NCBI RefSeq assembly: GCF_004795855.1 | Contig: NZ_CP039252.1 | Location: forward strand, 2,294,001 to 2,358,000 | Origin: Hydrogenophaga sp. PAMC20947 | GTDB lineage: Bacteria; Pseudomonadota; Gammaproteobacteria; Burkholderiales; Burkholderiaceae_C | DNA: 64,000 nucleotides | Reading direction: 5' to 3' | In this document: positions 25,882 through 34,734 of the stretch, in pieces | How positions within the stretch are numbered: the first letter of the stretch is position 1 | Layout: every line of letters starts with the position of its first letter | Position numbers and translations under genes: made by a program | Notes under the pieces: generated by a model | Told to the model about the DNA's origin: nothing | The model's database searches: none | Seen by the model: the letters and a program-made list of their open reading frames with translations, nothing else

Positions 25882-26625
25882 ATGCAAGAAGCGGTCAATG
25901 TGCTGTGCATCAAGTGGGGCAAGAAATACGGCCCCGACTACGTCAACAAACTGCACAACATGGTCGGGCGCCATTTGCACCGGCCGTTCCGTTTTGTCTG
26001 TCTGACCGACGACAGCGTCGGCATCGATCCGGCCATCGAAGTCAAGCCCATCCCCATGGTCGGCTTTGACGAATTCGACCAGCGCAAGCCTTGGACCTTC
26101 GGCCACGGCTGGCTCAAGCTCACCAGCTTTGCAGACCCGCTCTACGATCTGGGCGGACGCACCCTCTTTCTCGATCTGGACATCGTGATCGTCGACAGCC
26201 TGGATCCGTTCTTCGAGCGGGCCGGTGAGTTTGTGGTGATCAAAGAGTGGGACAAAAAGGATGAGACGGGCAATACCTCGTGCTACGTCTACACGATTGG
26301 CGCCCATGCCGACGCGCTCGAGCACCTGAAAAACGACTACCCCGCATCCGTCAGCGCGGTGCGCAACGAGCAGGAATTCATCACCCAGTTCCTGGCGCGC
26401 CAAGGCAAGCTCAGTTACTGGCCCGATGCCTGGTGCCGCAGCTTCAAGCGGCACTGCTTGCAGCGCGGCATCATGGGCTGGTTTAAACCTCCCACCATCC
26501 CCGAAGGCGCTCGCATCATCGCTTTCCATGGCAAGCCCAATCCGCCAGACGCCATTGCCGGCGTGAGCGGCAAGTGGTACCGGCGCGTCATGCCCACCCA
26601 GTGGGTCGCTGACCATTGGCGCTGA
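25882..26625 (+). CDS. Glycosyltransferase-like protein (GT-A fold)
   Basis: The 247-residue protein begins MQEAVNVLCIKWGKKYGPD and has a DxD-type metal site in GGRTLFLDLDIVIVDSLDP (about 104-122), consistent with a GT-A glycosyltransferase that uses a nucleotide sugar. The C-terminal part is rich in Trp and Pro. The ATG at 25882 has AAGGG upstream. It lies between tolC and waaA in an envelope gene neighbourhood, suggesting LPS or other surface glycan synthesis. The sugar and acceptor are unknown. Confidence 0.78.
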   Translation: MQEAVNVLCIKWGKKYGPDYVNKLHNMVGRHLHRPFRFVCLTDDSVGIDPAIEVKPIPMVGFDEFDQRKPWTFGHGWLKLTSFADPLYDLGGRTLFLDLDIVIVDSLDPFFERAGEFVVIKEWDKKDETGNTSCYVYTIGAHADALEHLKNDYPASVSAVRNEQEFITQFLARQGKLSYWPDAWCRSFKRHCLQRGIMGWFKPPTIPEGARIIAFHGKPNPPDAIAGVSGKWYRRVMPTQWVADHWR

Positions 26626-26779
26626 GCGCGCCTGGTTTGGAGTTGCAGGCTATCAGGCACGCAAAGCCGCGACTTTTCGCCCATGCCATCGGTGCAAATC
26701 TTCGCCATAGCTGGGCTTTGGCAGCGGTTTTCGCCTTGCCCTGAGCAAAAATCCGTCGATTTTATTTGTACCCTCAAGC

Positions 26780-28792
26780 ATGCAACACCCCCTTGGCTGG
26801 ACGCACCGTGGCTACCGAATACTGCTGCGGTGCCTGAGTCGACCAGCACTGGCCTGGCTCTGGTGGCGAGGCCGCAAAGACCCCGGCTACCGCGTGGGCC
26901 TGTCACAACGCCTGGGCCACATTGAGCCCAACCCTTCTTCCCAGCACGGCATTCTGATCCACGCCGCCTCTGTGGGAGAGGTCCAGGCTGCGGAAGCGCT
27001 CATCCGCGCATTGCAAACCGACTGGCCTGATCAAACGATCACCGTCACCACCCAGACGCCAACCGGCGCGCGCAAGCTCCGCGCGCTGTTTGGTGAATCG
27101 CTGCAGCACTTCTTCTTTCCGGTGGACACACCAGGCGCCACGGCGCGTTTCCTGAACCGCCTGCAGCCAAGCCTTGTGGTGCTGATCGAACGGGAGATCT
27201 GGCCCGAATGGATGCGGCAATGCCGGGAACGGGCCATTCCGGTGGCCCTGGTGAATGCGCGCCTGTCCGAGTCTTCTGCGGCCGGCTACCGCCGGTGGAG
27301 CGGTCTGATGCAACCCGTGTGGTCAGGCCTTGCCTTGGCCGCCGCTGCAGACGATGCCACTGCACAACGCCTGCAGGCCCTGGGCGTGCCGGCGGGTCGG
27401 CTGCTGGTCTCAGGCAACCTGAAATTCGATCAGCCCCTGCCCGACCCAACCACCCGGGGAGCCCCAAAGGCACAACCGCACCGCACCACTGTGGTGGCCG
27501 GCAGCACCCACGAGGGTGAAGACTCTGCGCTGCTCGACGCCTGGCCTGCCTTTTTGCGCCGGCATCCGGATGCGCTGCTGGTCCTGGTGCCACGCCACCC
27601 TGAGCGCTTTGAGTCCGTTGCCCACCAGATTGAGGCGCATGGCTTTGCCATGGCCAGACGCAGCCGGGGCGAGCAACCCGACAGCAGCACCAGCATCTGG
27701 CTGGGCGACACCATGGGCGAACTCGCAGGCTGGTATGGCATGGCCCACCTCTGCTTCATCGGCGGTACCCTGGTGCCGGTGGGCGGACACAACCCACTCG
27801 AAGCCATGGCGCTGGGCAAACCCGTGCTGTTTGGCCCCCACACCCACAACAACGAAGCGGTTTACGGCGCGGCCGAGCAGCTCGGCGTCGGGCTGCGCGT
27901 GGCATCTGCCGGCGAGCTGTTTCTAGCCGCCAGCCATTGGCTCGCAGAGCCCCATCGCCTGCAGCAGCTGGGCCAAGAAGCCCAAGCGTTTGTTCAGGGG
28001 CAGAGCGGCAGCAGCCAGACCACCGTGCGTGCCCTGCAAGCACTCTGGCACCCCTTGCAACCATCGATGCTGACCCCTGTCGTCGAAATCCGCAACGGGT
28101 CCACCACCGTCTGGCAAGACCCGCAATGGTTGTCGTCAGGCGACGACAACCATTTTGAGCCGCCGGTCACAGGGGCCACCGCGCTTGCCACCGGCAGCGG
28201 ACGGGGACAAGCACAGCGCCTGCAGCTGCAAGGGCGCGACGTCGTGCTGAGGCATTACCGGCGCGGCGGCTTGATCGCCCGCTTCAACCCGGACCGCTAC
28301 CGGCTGACCGCGGCACGAACCAGCCGCGCGATGCAGGAATTCGGCTTGCTGCGCTCCATGCGTGCGCAAGGGCTGCCGGTTCCCGCTCCGGTGTCCGCAC
28401 GCCAGGTCGTTCGAGGCGGCCACTACACGGCCGACATCATCGTCGCCATGATCCCGGGGACCCGCAATGTGGTGCAGCGGCTGGTCAGCGGCGCGCTGAC
28501 CGCTGAGGAATGGAGAGCCATTGGCCAGGCCATTCGCCAGCTGCACGACGCACAGATCTATCACTCCGACCTCAACGCCCACAACCTCCTGCTGGACGAT
28601 GCAGGCAAGGCGTGGATCGTGGATTTCGACAAATGTAGGCCCCGTGGCGGCGAGGACTGGAAAGCGCTCAACCTTCAGCGCTTGCTGCGGTCGCTTCGCA
28701 AAGAGCTGTTGCGACATCCCAAGTTTCGGTGGGATCCTTCAGAATTCTCTGAGGTTCTGAAAGGGTACCGGTCCACCCAGATCAAGCCCTGA
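26780..28792 (+). CDS. waaA: Fused Kdo transferase (WaaA) and Kdo kinase (KdkA)
   Basis: One uninterrupted frame of 670 residues holds two full-size enzymes. Residues 1-429 are a WaaA/KdtA Kdo transferase with an N-terminal anchor, GILIHAASVGEVQAAEALI, LIEREIWPEW and the nucleotide-sugar loop GGHNPLEAMALGKPVLFGPH. Residues 430-670 are a KdkA-type kinase with the catalytic loop YHSDLNAHNLLLDD and metal-site IVDFDKCR. WaaA adds Kdo to lipid IVA; KdkA phosphorylates the first Kdo at O-4. Such kinases occur where a single Kdo is added, so a mono-Kdo phosphate inner core is inferred. An internal ATG at 28067 sits exactly at the domain join and could also start a separate kinase. Confidence 0.87.
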   Translation: MQHPLGWTHRGYRILLRCLSRPALAWLWWRGRKDPGYRVGLSQRLGHIEPNPSSQHGILIHAASVGEVQAAEALIRALQTDWPDQTITVTTQTPTGARKLRALFGESLQHFFFPVDTPGATARFLNRLQPSLVVLIEREIWPEWMRQCRERAIPVALVNARLSESSAAGYRRWSGLMQPVWSGLALAAAADDATAQRLQALGVPAGRLLVSGNLKFDQPLPDPTTRGAPKAQPHRTTVVAGSTHEGEDSALLDAWPAFLRRHPDALLVLVPRHPERFESVAHQIEAHGFAMARRSRGEQPDSSTSIWLGDTMGELAGWYGMAHLCFIGGTLVPVGGHNPLEAMALGKPVLFGPHTHNNEAVYGAAEQLGVGLRVASAGELFLAASHWLAEPHRLQQLGQEAQAFVQGQSGSSQTTVRALQALWHPLQPSMLTPVVEIRNGSTTVWQDPQWLSSGDDNHFEPPVTGATALATGSGRGQAQRLQLQGRDVVLRHYRRGGLIARFNPDRYRLTAARTSRAMQEFGLLRSMRAQGLPVPAPVSARQVVRGGHYTADIIVAMIPGTRNVVQRLVSGALTAEEWRAIGQAIRQLHDAQIYHSDLNAHNLLLDDAGKAWIVDFDKCRPRGGEDWKALNLQRLLRSLRKELLRHPKFRWDPSEFSEVLKGYRSTQIKP

Positions 28793-28805
28793 GTCGCAAT
28801 TCAAT

Positions 28806-29621
28806 TCACAGGTACTGATCCAGGCCAAGCGGCGAACGAACCCGCTTTTCGCTCTGTGTCTGAAGGCGGATCAATTGGTTCTTTTGCAACATGGCCGGCG
28901 TCACATACCCCCTGGCATGATCGAGGTGGACGCATACTGCCGAGTATCGAATGCGCTTTGGCTGGATACCAAAGTTGCACAGCCGATCTCCGAACTCGCA
29001 ATCCTCACCACCATATTGCATACGCTCATCAAATCCATTGATGGCAAGCACATGCGCCTTGTGGCATGAGGCGTTGTGACCATTCCACGTCGGTTTTGCC
29101 GGGCTGATCAAATTCAGGAGATTGGCCCAGAACCCTTGCGCCATGAGTTTCCAGTTTTTGTGGGATTTTGGCACCCCGCGCTCCTCTAGCCATGCCGAGT
29201 CAAAAACGCGCTGCGACTGAACGTCTTCCTCGGTAATCGCCTCACTGACGCCCATCGGCAGCTTGAAATACCCACCCGACAAAAAGGAGTGAATGTTTGC
29301 GTGGCGCAAATGTTGCTCAATAAAATCTGCACGGGGAATGCAATCGCCATCTGTAAATATCAGATAATCGCCCGAGGAAGCCAAAATTGCCTTATTGAGG
29401 ATTCTGCATTTCTGAAATCCATCATCTTCCTGCCAAACGTGACGAATCAGAATGGAAGAACTGGCTCTCACACGTTCAATCAGGTCAAGGGTCTCATGAC
29501 TGGATCCATCATCAGCAATGACTATTTCAAAATTTGAGACCGTTTGATTTAGAAATCCCCACAAAACTTTCTCCAACCATTTGGGTGAGTTGTAGGTAGA
29601 AAAAATGACGGAAACTTTCAT
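28806..29621 (-). CDS. Family 2 glycosyltransferase
   Basis: The 271-residue protein has the GT2 opening VSVIFSTYNSPKWLEKVL, the nucleotide-sugar motif VIADDGSSHETLDLI, and FTDGDCIPRADFIEQH as the DxD metal site. It probably transfers a sugar to LPS or a related glycan. The start overlaps the stop of the upstream O-antigen ligase gene as ATGA. Base composition is visibly more A+T rich than its neighbours, suggesting transfer. It is convergent with the WaaA-KdkA gene, only 13 bases apart. Confidence 0.88.
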   Translation of the reverse strand: MKVSVIFSTYNSPKWLEKVLWGFLNQTVSNFEIVIADDGSSHETLDLIERVRASSSILIRHVWQEDDGFQKCRILNKAILASSGDYLIFTDGDCIPRADFIEQHLRHANIHSFLSGGYFKLPMGVSEAITEEDVQSQRVFDSAWLEERGVPKSHKNWKLMAQGFWANLLNLISPAKPTWNGHNASCHKAHVLAINGFDERMQYGGEDCEFGDRLCNFGIQPKRIRYSAVCVHLDHARGYVTPAMLQKNQLIRLQTQSEKRVRSPLGLDQYL

Positions 29622-31033
29622 TTGGCAGAGGGTACCAAGCGCTCGTTCTGCGATTCCATCCTCCGCGCGGGGTCGCTCAGACTCAGGAGGAAAACGATCA
29701 GCAACGAAACCGTCAACATCACACTGTAATTGTTGGTCTGCGAGTTGGTATCAGTGAAGCTCATGACGATATGGGTGTAAGCAATACCACCCACTGAAAA
29801 AGCCGCCAGTGGAAACAATCGCCGCAGCTTCCATGCGAGCACGACAGCACCGACCATATAGCTGAGTGTACTCAACAATCCAAAAATTCCGTGATCGATC
29901 ATCCCATTGACATATTCGCTATGCAAATGGGTTTGATCGAGAACAATGTGAGCATTGGCCTCTGCCCCCCAAGTTTGAATGAAGGCTATCCGCTGCTCTC
30001 GGCCAAATCCGATCCAAGGGCTCTCGGCGATCATGTTCTTGCTGCGTTGCCACATGTAAAGACGGGTACCAACAGAAGTGTCGATGGCGCTGGAGTCAAC
30101 GGCTTCACGAGAGACCATCGCCTGCAGTTCAGAAACGCCCTGCGTCACCCGTTCGACAGGCACCTCAAGCACCTTGGGCAGAAAGATAGGAACGATTGCC
30201 AACATGCCAACCAGAACCAGTGCAGCGTATCTGCGCGATCGGGTGGCACCGATTGAACGCCACATACTGCCACCCAGCAAGACTACCCCACCAAAAAACA
30301 CCCATGGCAAGGCCAGATAAGCCCCACGAGCACCAATCAGCAGAACTGCCAACACGTAAGCCACTGCGCCAACGCCGACCGCCCATTTTTGCCGCCCAGC
30401 AAGCAAATCGTCTTTGAGCATGGGCAATATTGCGCATGTCAGCATCACCAAACCACCCGACCAGTTGATGCGGTTGGAGGGCGTCTCAACATCATGATAA
30501 GCAAGTCTGTAGGCCACGATCAAAGCCACGCCGCTGGCAATTACAAGGGCAGAAATTAATTGTGATTTTTGCTCTGCGGAGATTCGAAAGCGGGCCAGTA
30601 AAGTTGGCATGGCAGCCGCGGCGAGCAGTATCCGAAAATCGAAATGCCGGGTCCACCACGGATCTCCCCAATACGTCATTCCAACAGCTTTGAATGCCAT
30701 TGCGACAATACAAAAACGCAGCCACAGTTTGGACAAGGAAAGCAACGCAGCCTCATCCGTCCTCAGGGCGCTTGCTTTTGGAACAAAAAACAGACACCAC
30801 ACGGCGAAGCTCACCGTGAAAATCCAAATGGATCCTGCCACCTTGGTTGATCCCGGTGCAAAAGCCACAAGCGCCAGAAATAACGCCCAGATCCACCGCG
30901 GCGCGGTGCCAAGCGCCGCGGAATCGACTTGCTCACGCACCACAGGACGGCTCCACAGCAAAATCAAATCGCAGCACCGCACACCCATTCGGTGGGCATC
31001 GCGAAGGTAACGAATATTCAACGGGGCAATCAA
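29618..31033 (-). CDS. O-antigen ligase-family membrane protein
   Basis: The 471-residue protein has about ten transmembrane helices and a large periplasmic loop. A typical Wzy_C/O-antigen ligase segment is seen in the loop (ESPWIGFGREQRI, then HLHSEYVNGMIDHGIFGLL). WaaL ligases join O-antigen or other glycan to lipid A-core in the periplasm; polymerases share the fold, so WaaL versus Wzy is uncertain. The start is TTG at 31033; ATG 30988 is an alternative. The G+C is lower than the flanking genes, as in its GT2 partner. It is 16 bases after the phosphomannomutase gene. Confidence 0.82.
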   Translation of the reverse strand: MIAPLNIRYLRDAHRMGVRCCDLILLWSRPVVREQVDSAALGTAPRWIWALFLALVAFAPGSTKVAGSIWIFTVSFAVWCLFFVPKASALRTDEAALLSLSKLWLRFCIVAMAFKAVGMTYWGDPWWTRHFDFRILLAAAAMPTLLARFRISAEQKSQLISALVIASGVALIVAYRLAYHDVETPSNRINWSGGLVMLTCAILPMLKDDLLAGRQKWAVGVGAVAYVLAVLLIGARGAYLALPWVFFGGVVLLGGSMWRSIGATRSRRYAALVLVGMLAIVPIFLPKVLEVPVERVTQGVSELQAMVSREAVDSSAIDTSVGTRLYMWQRSKNMIAESPWIGFGREQRIAFIQTWGAEANAHIVLDQTHLHSEYVNGMIDHGIFGLLSTLSYMVGAVVLAWKLRRLFPLAAFSVGGIAYTHIVMSFTDTNSQTNNYSVMLTVSLLIVFLLSLSDPARRMESQNERLVPSAK

Positions 31034-31049
31034 TCACACGGCTGGCTTG

Positions 31050-32432
31050 TCAGTGCACGCCAGCAGCGAGCACTGCGTCAGGCTTGCATTGTTTGAGCAG
31101 CGCCAACATAGTCTTTTCAATGCGAGTCAGCGCTTCTGGCGTTTGGCCTTCAAAGCGCAGCACCAGAACGGGTGTGGTGTTGGACGCACGGATGAGTCCA
31201 AAGCCATCGGGCCAGTCTACGCGAAGGCCGTCGATCGTGGACACGCTCGCAGGGGCTTCGAAACAGGCCCGGTCAACAATGGTCTTGACCAATGCATGAG
31301 GCTCACCTTCTGCGCAGGCCACGTTGAGCTCAGGTGTGCTGTAGCTGGTGGGCAAAGCGTCCAGAACGGCACTGGCGTCCACGCTGCGGCTCAGGATTTC
31401 CAGCATCCGGGCCCCTGCGTAGGTCCCGTCGTCAAAGCCAAACCAGCGCTCTTTGAAGAAGATATGGCCGCTCATCTCGCCCCCCAGCGGGCTGTCGAGC
31501 TCTTTCATGCGGGCCTTGATCAGGGAGTGACCGGTCTTGTAGATGTGCGCGACACCCCCGGCCGCCTCGATGGCCGGCGCCAGGCGTTGTGAGCACTTGA
31601 CGTCGAAGACGATATCGCCTCCAGGCACACGGCTGAGCACATCCCGGGCAAAGAGGATCATCTGCCGGTCAGGGTAGATGTTGTTGCCCTGTTTGGTCAC
31701 GATCCCCAGGCGATCGCCGTCGCCGTCAAATGCCAAACCCAGCTCGGCGTCGGTTTCCCGCAGGGTCCGAATCACATCGGCCAGATTTTCAGGTTTACTG
31801 GGGTCGGGATGGTGGTTGGGGAAATTGCCGTCCACCTCGCTGAAGAGCTCAATCACCTCGCAACCCAGGGCCCGAAAGATGGCGGGAGCCGAGGCACCAG
31901 CCACACCATTGCCGGAGTCGACGACGATCTTCATCGGGCGGCTCAGGCGAATATCGCCCACGATGCGCTCACGGTAGGCTGGGAGTACATCCACATGGCG
32001 CACGGTGCCACCGTCGGCGAACGGTGCCGTTTCCGCTTCCATGGTGTGTCGCAGCGCCTGGATATCGTCACCGTAGATGGCCCGCCCCGCAAGCACCATC
32101 TTGAAACCGTTGTAATCTTTGGGATTGTGGCTGCCTGTGACCTGGATGCCGCTGGTGCACAGTGTGTGCGCAGCAAAGTACAACATGGGGGTGGTTGACA
32201 AGCCGATATCGATCACTTCAACCCCCGCCGTCACCAGGCCGCGGATCAGGGCGGCCGCCAGCGTTGGGCCGCTGAGGCGGCCATCGCGGCCCACCGCCAC
32301 CGAGCGTTCGCCCAGTGCCAACGCCCTGTGCCCAAAGGCCTGGCCCAGCGCCTCTGCAACCCCTTCGTCCAGGGTGTCGGGAACAATGCCCCTGATGTCG
32401 TATGCCTTGAAGATGGAAGCCGCGAGTCGCAT
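31050..32432 (-). CDS. Phosphomannomutase/phosphoglucomutase
   Basis: The 460-residue protein matches AlgC-type hexose phosphate mutases: SIFKAYDIRGIVP at the N-terminus, the phosphoserine loop TGSHNPKDYNGFKMV, the metal loop LAFDGDGDRLGIV and the sugar loop GGEMSGHIFFKERW. It interconverts 1- and 6-phosphates of mannose and glucose, giving precursors for LPS and exopolysaccharide. The ATG at 32432 (MRLAASIFKAYDIRG) matches the family start better than the upstream ATG codons. It leads the operon with the ligase and GT2 genes. I leave the gene symbol open, as algC, manB and pgm names overlap. Confidence 0.92.
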   Translation of the reverse strand: MRLAASIFKAYDIRGIVPDTLDEGVAEALGQAFGHRALALGERSVAVGRDGRLSGPTLAAALIRGLVTAGVEVIDIGLSTTPMLYFAAHTLCTSGIQVTGSHNPKDYNGFKMVLAGRAIYGDDIQALRHTMEAETAPFADGGTVRHVDVLPAYRERIVGDIRLSRPMKIVVDSGNGVAGASAPAIFRALGCEVIELFSEVDGNFPNHHPDPSKPENLADVIRTLRETDAELGLAFDGDGDRLGIVTKQGNNIYPDRQMILFARDVLSRVPGGDIVFDVKCSQRLAPAIEAAGGVAHIYKTGHSLIKARMKELDSPLGGEMSGHIFFKERWFGFDDGTYAGARMLEILSRSVDASAVLDALPTSYSTPELNVACAEGEPHALVKTIVDRACFEAPASVSTIDGLRVDWPDGFGLIRASNTTPVLVLRFEGQTPEALTRIEKTMLALLKQCKPDAVLAAGVH

Positions 32433-32549
32433 GTTGTTGTGCACGGTTGACGTCAATCCCTCCATTGTAGGTGGCGGGACATCGGTTTCGATTTGGCACA
32501 GGTCCGAAAACGACCATATGAAAATCCGATGCCGGTCTAACATCCGACC

Positions 32550-34103
32550 ATGCCCCGCTCAGAACCCACCATTGACGCCGACGCCTGCTACCGCGCTCTG
32601 TGCTCGCACGACGCCCGTTTTGACGGCCAGTTCTTCACCGCCGTCACGTCCACGGGCATTTATTGCCGCCCCGTGTGCCGGGTTCGCACACCACGCCGTG
32701 AAAATTGCCTGTTTTTCAGGCACGCGGCACAGGCCGAGCTGGCGGGCTTCCGCCCTTGCTTGCGGTGCCGTCCCGAGCTGGCACCGCTGGACCGGCATTG
32801 GTCTACCGAGGATGCGAGCCACATCCTGGTTCAACAAGCCACCCGCTGGCTGGACAATCCTCAGGAGTGGTTCAACCACGACGCCAACGGGCCCACGGCG
32901 TCCCGACTTGCGGCCTATCTGGGGGTCAGCGACCGGCACCTGCGCCGGGTTTTTGACGCTCATCTCGGTTTGTCGCCCCTACAATACCTGCTCACCCGCA
33001 AGCTGCTCGCCGCCAAACAGCTGCTGGCAGACACGCGGCTGCCCATTGCCGAGGTGGCGTTGGCCAGTGGTTTTGGCAGCCAGCGCCGCTTCAATGCAGC
33101 TTTTGTTGAACATTACGGCCTCAATCCCGGGCAGTTGCGCCGGCAACCCGAAGCCTTACAAAAGAAACGTGCCACGGCATCCAGGGCCATTTCTTTGGCC
33201 TGGCGCCCTCCACTAGACGCAGCAGCCTTGCTGGCCTTTTTTGCTCAACGGCAGATCAGCGGGGTCGAATGGGTGGACGCCGGCCCCGCCCTGACCTTGC
33301 GACGCACGCTGCAACTGCAGTCCCACGGCAGGTTGTGGAACGGCTGGCTGTCGATCGCCCTGGACACCGACGCGCACCGGGCCCAGCTGCATGTCAGCGA
33401 AAGCTTGATGGGCGTGCTCCCCTCGGTGATCTGGCGCGTGCGGGCCTTGCTCGACCTCGATGCCGACCCGGGCGCGATCAATGGCGCCTTGCATGCCCAT
33501 TTCCCCCAAGGTGACGGCCTGCGTGTGCCTGGAGCCATCGATGGTTTCGAGCTAGCGGTGCGCGCCATTCTGGGGCAACAGATCACGGTCGCAGCTGCAC
33601 GCACCCTGGCGCAAAGGCTCACCGAGCGCCTGGGCGAAGCAATCAACACCCCTTGGCCCGAGCTCAACCGTTTGTTCCCGACACCCGACATCATGGCCCT
33701 CACTCCCCCCAACGTGCTGGGCGAACTCGGTATCGTGCGCCAACGCCAGGTGGCCATCCAGGCCTTGGCACAGGCGGTGCTGGATGGTGTTGTCGACCTC
33801 ACCCCTCACGCCGAACCCCAAGCGGCCATCGCAGCGCTCCAGGCCATACCCGGCATTGGGCCCTGGACGGCACAGTACATCGCCATGCGCGCCTTGCGCT
33901 GGCCAGACGCCTGGCTGGTGGGCGACGTGGCGTTGACCAAAGCACTGGGTCTGCCCGATCACCGTGGGCGGGAAGCCCAGCGCGAAGCCGAACAGCGCTC
34001 ACAGAGCTGGCGCCCCTGGCGCAGCTACGCCGTCATCAGGGCCTGGGACCAACGATCCCCGCTCCCCGCCAAACTCGCCCACCCCATGGAGAACCTCACA
34101 TGA
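32550..34103 (+). CDS. Fused Ada-type regulator and AlkA-type DNA glycosylase
   Basis: The 517-residue protein has an Ada N-terminal domain with four cysteines (39, 43, 70, 73) spaced like the zinc site whose first Cys accepts methyl groups from phosphotriesters. An AraC-type helix-turn-helix region follows (about 90-200), then an AlkA_N and HhH-GPD glycosylase (about 220-500). IPGIGPWTAQYIAMRAL is the hairpin, and the Asp of WLVGDVAL is the likely catalytic residue. It would sense alkylation and remove 3-methyladenine-type bases. The Ada C-terminal methyltransferase half is absent, but a separate ogt gene overlaps the stop by ATGA. Confidence 0.9.
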   Translation: MPRSEPTIDADACYRALCSHDARFDGQFFTAVTSTGIYCRPVCRVRTPRRENCLFFRHAAQAELAGFRPCLRCRPELAPLDRHWSTEDASHILVQQATRWLDNPQEWFNHDANGPTASRLAAYLGVSDRHLRRVFDAHLGLSPLQYLLTRKLLAAKQLLADTRLPIAEVALASGFGSQRRFNAAFVEHYGLNPGQLRRQPEALQKKRATASRAISLAWRPPLDAAALLAFFAQRQISGVEWVDAGPALTLRRTLQLQSHGRLWNGWLSIALDTDAHRAQLHVSESLMGVLPSVIWRVRALLDLDADPGAINGALHAHFPQGDGLRVPGAIDGFELAVRAILGQQITVAAARTLAQRLTERLGEAINTPWPELNRLFPTPDIMALTPPNVLGELGIVRQRQVAIQALAQAVLDGVVDLTPHAEPQAAIAALQAIPGIGPWTAQYIAMRALRWPDAWLVGDVALTKALGLPDHRGREAQREAEQRSQSWRPWRSYAVIRAWDQRSPLPAKLAHPMENLT

Positions 34104-34606
34104 AATGGCATTCCGACAATCGTTGGTCCACCATGGCCTCGCCTTTGGGGGAGATCCGCATCAGTGCAAGCAGGATCGGCCTGACCGCCATCTGGTTCCC
34201 CGATCAACGCCACCTGCCCGACCCGGCAGCGCTCCGCCACTGGCGCATAGACGATGCCCACCCGATGCTCAGTGAGGCCAAACGCCAGTTGTCAGCCTAT
34301 TTTTCAGGCGAACGAATAACCTTCGATCTGCCCCTGGACCTGTCAACAGGCACCGTGTTTCAGCAATCGGTCTGGAACAGCCTGCTCACCATCCCCACCG
34401 GCTGCAGCCAGAGCTACCGCCAAGTCGCAATGCACATTGAGCGCCCCAAGGCGGTGCGGGCCGTGGGCGGTGCGGTCGGGCACAACCCCATCAGCATCGT
34501 GGTTCCTTGCCACCGAGTCCTCGGCACGGACGGTTCACTGACCGGCTACTCCGGCGGACTGGACCGCAAAACTGCATTGCTCAGGCTCGAAGGGCTTCTG
34601 CCCTGA
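34100..34606 (+). CDS. ogt: Methylated-DNA-protein-cysteine methyltransferase
   Basis: The 168-residue protein has the active site VVPCHRVLG with acceptor Cys137 and the C-terminal GYSGGLDRKTALLRLEG, both hallmark MGMT segments. It removes O6-methyl from guanine in a suicide reaction. The start at 34100 overlaps the Ada-AlkA stop as ATGA, so the two repair proteins are coupled and together make up a full adaptive-response function. The longer frame upstream lies inside the glycosylase gene. Confidence 0.94.
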   Translation: MKWHSDNRWSTMASPLGEIRISASRIGLTAIWFPDQRHLPDPAALRHWRIDDAHPMLSEAKRQLSAYFSGERITFDLPLDLSTGTVFQQSVWNSLLTIPTGCSQSYRQVAMHIERPKAVRAVGGAVGHNPISIVVPCHRVLGTDGSLTGYSGGLDRKTALLRLEGLLP

Positions 34607-34734
34607 CCGCTCGCTGGCCCGTCCACCCTTGAAAGAGGCGCTGACATCAATGGGCTTCAAAAATGACATCAGTGCGCCCCGCCGGAACCGCGCCCAAACA
34701 GTCACACTGACACACTACGCCAAGACTGCCCAAC

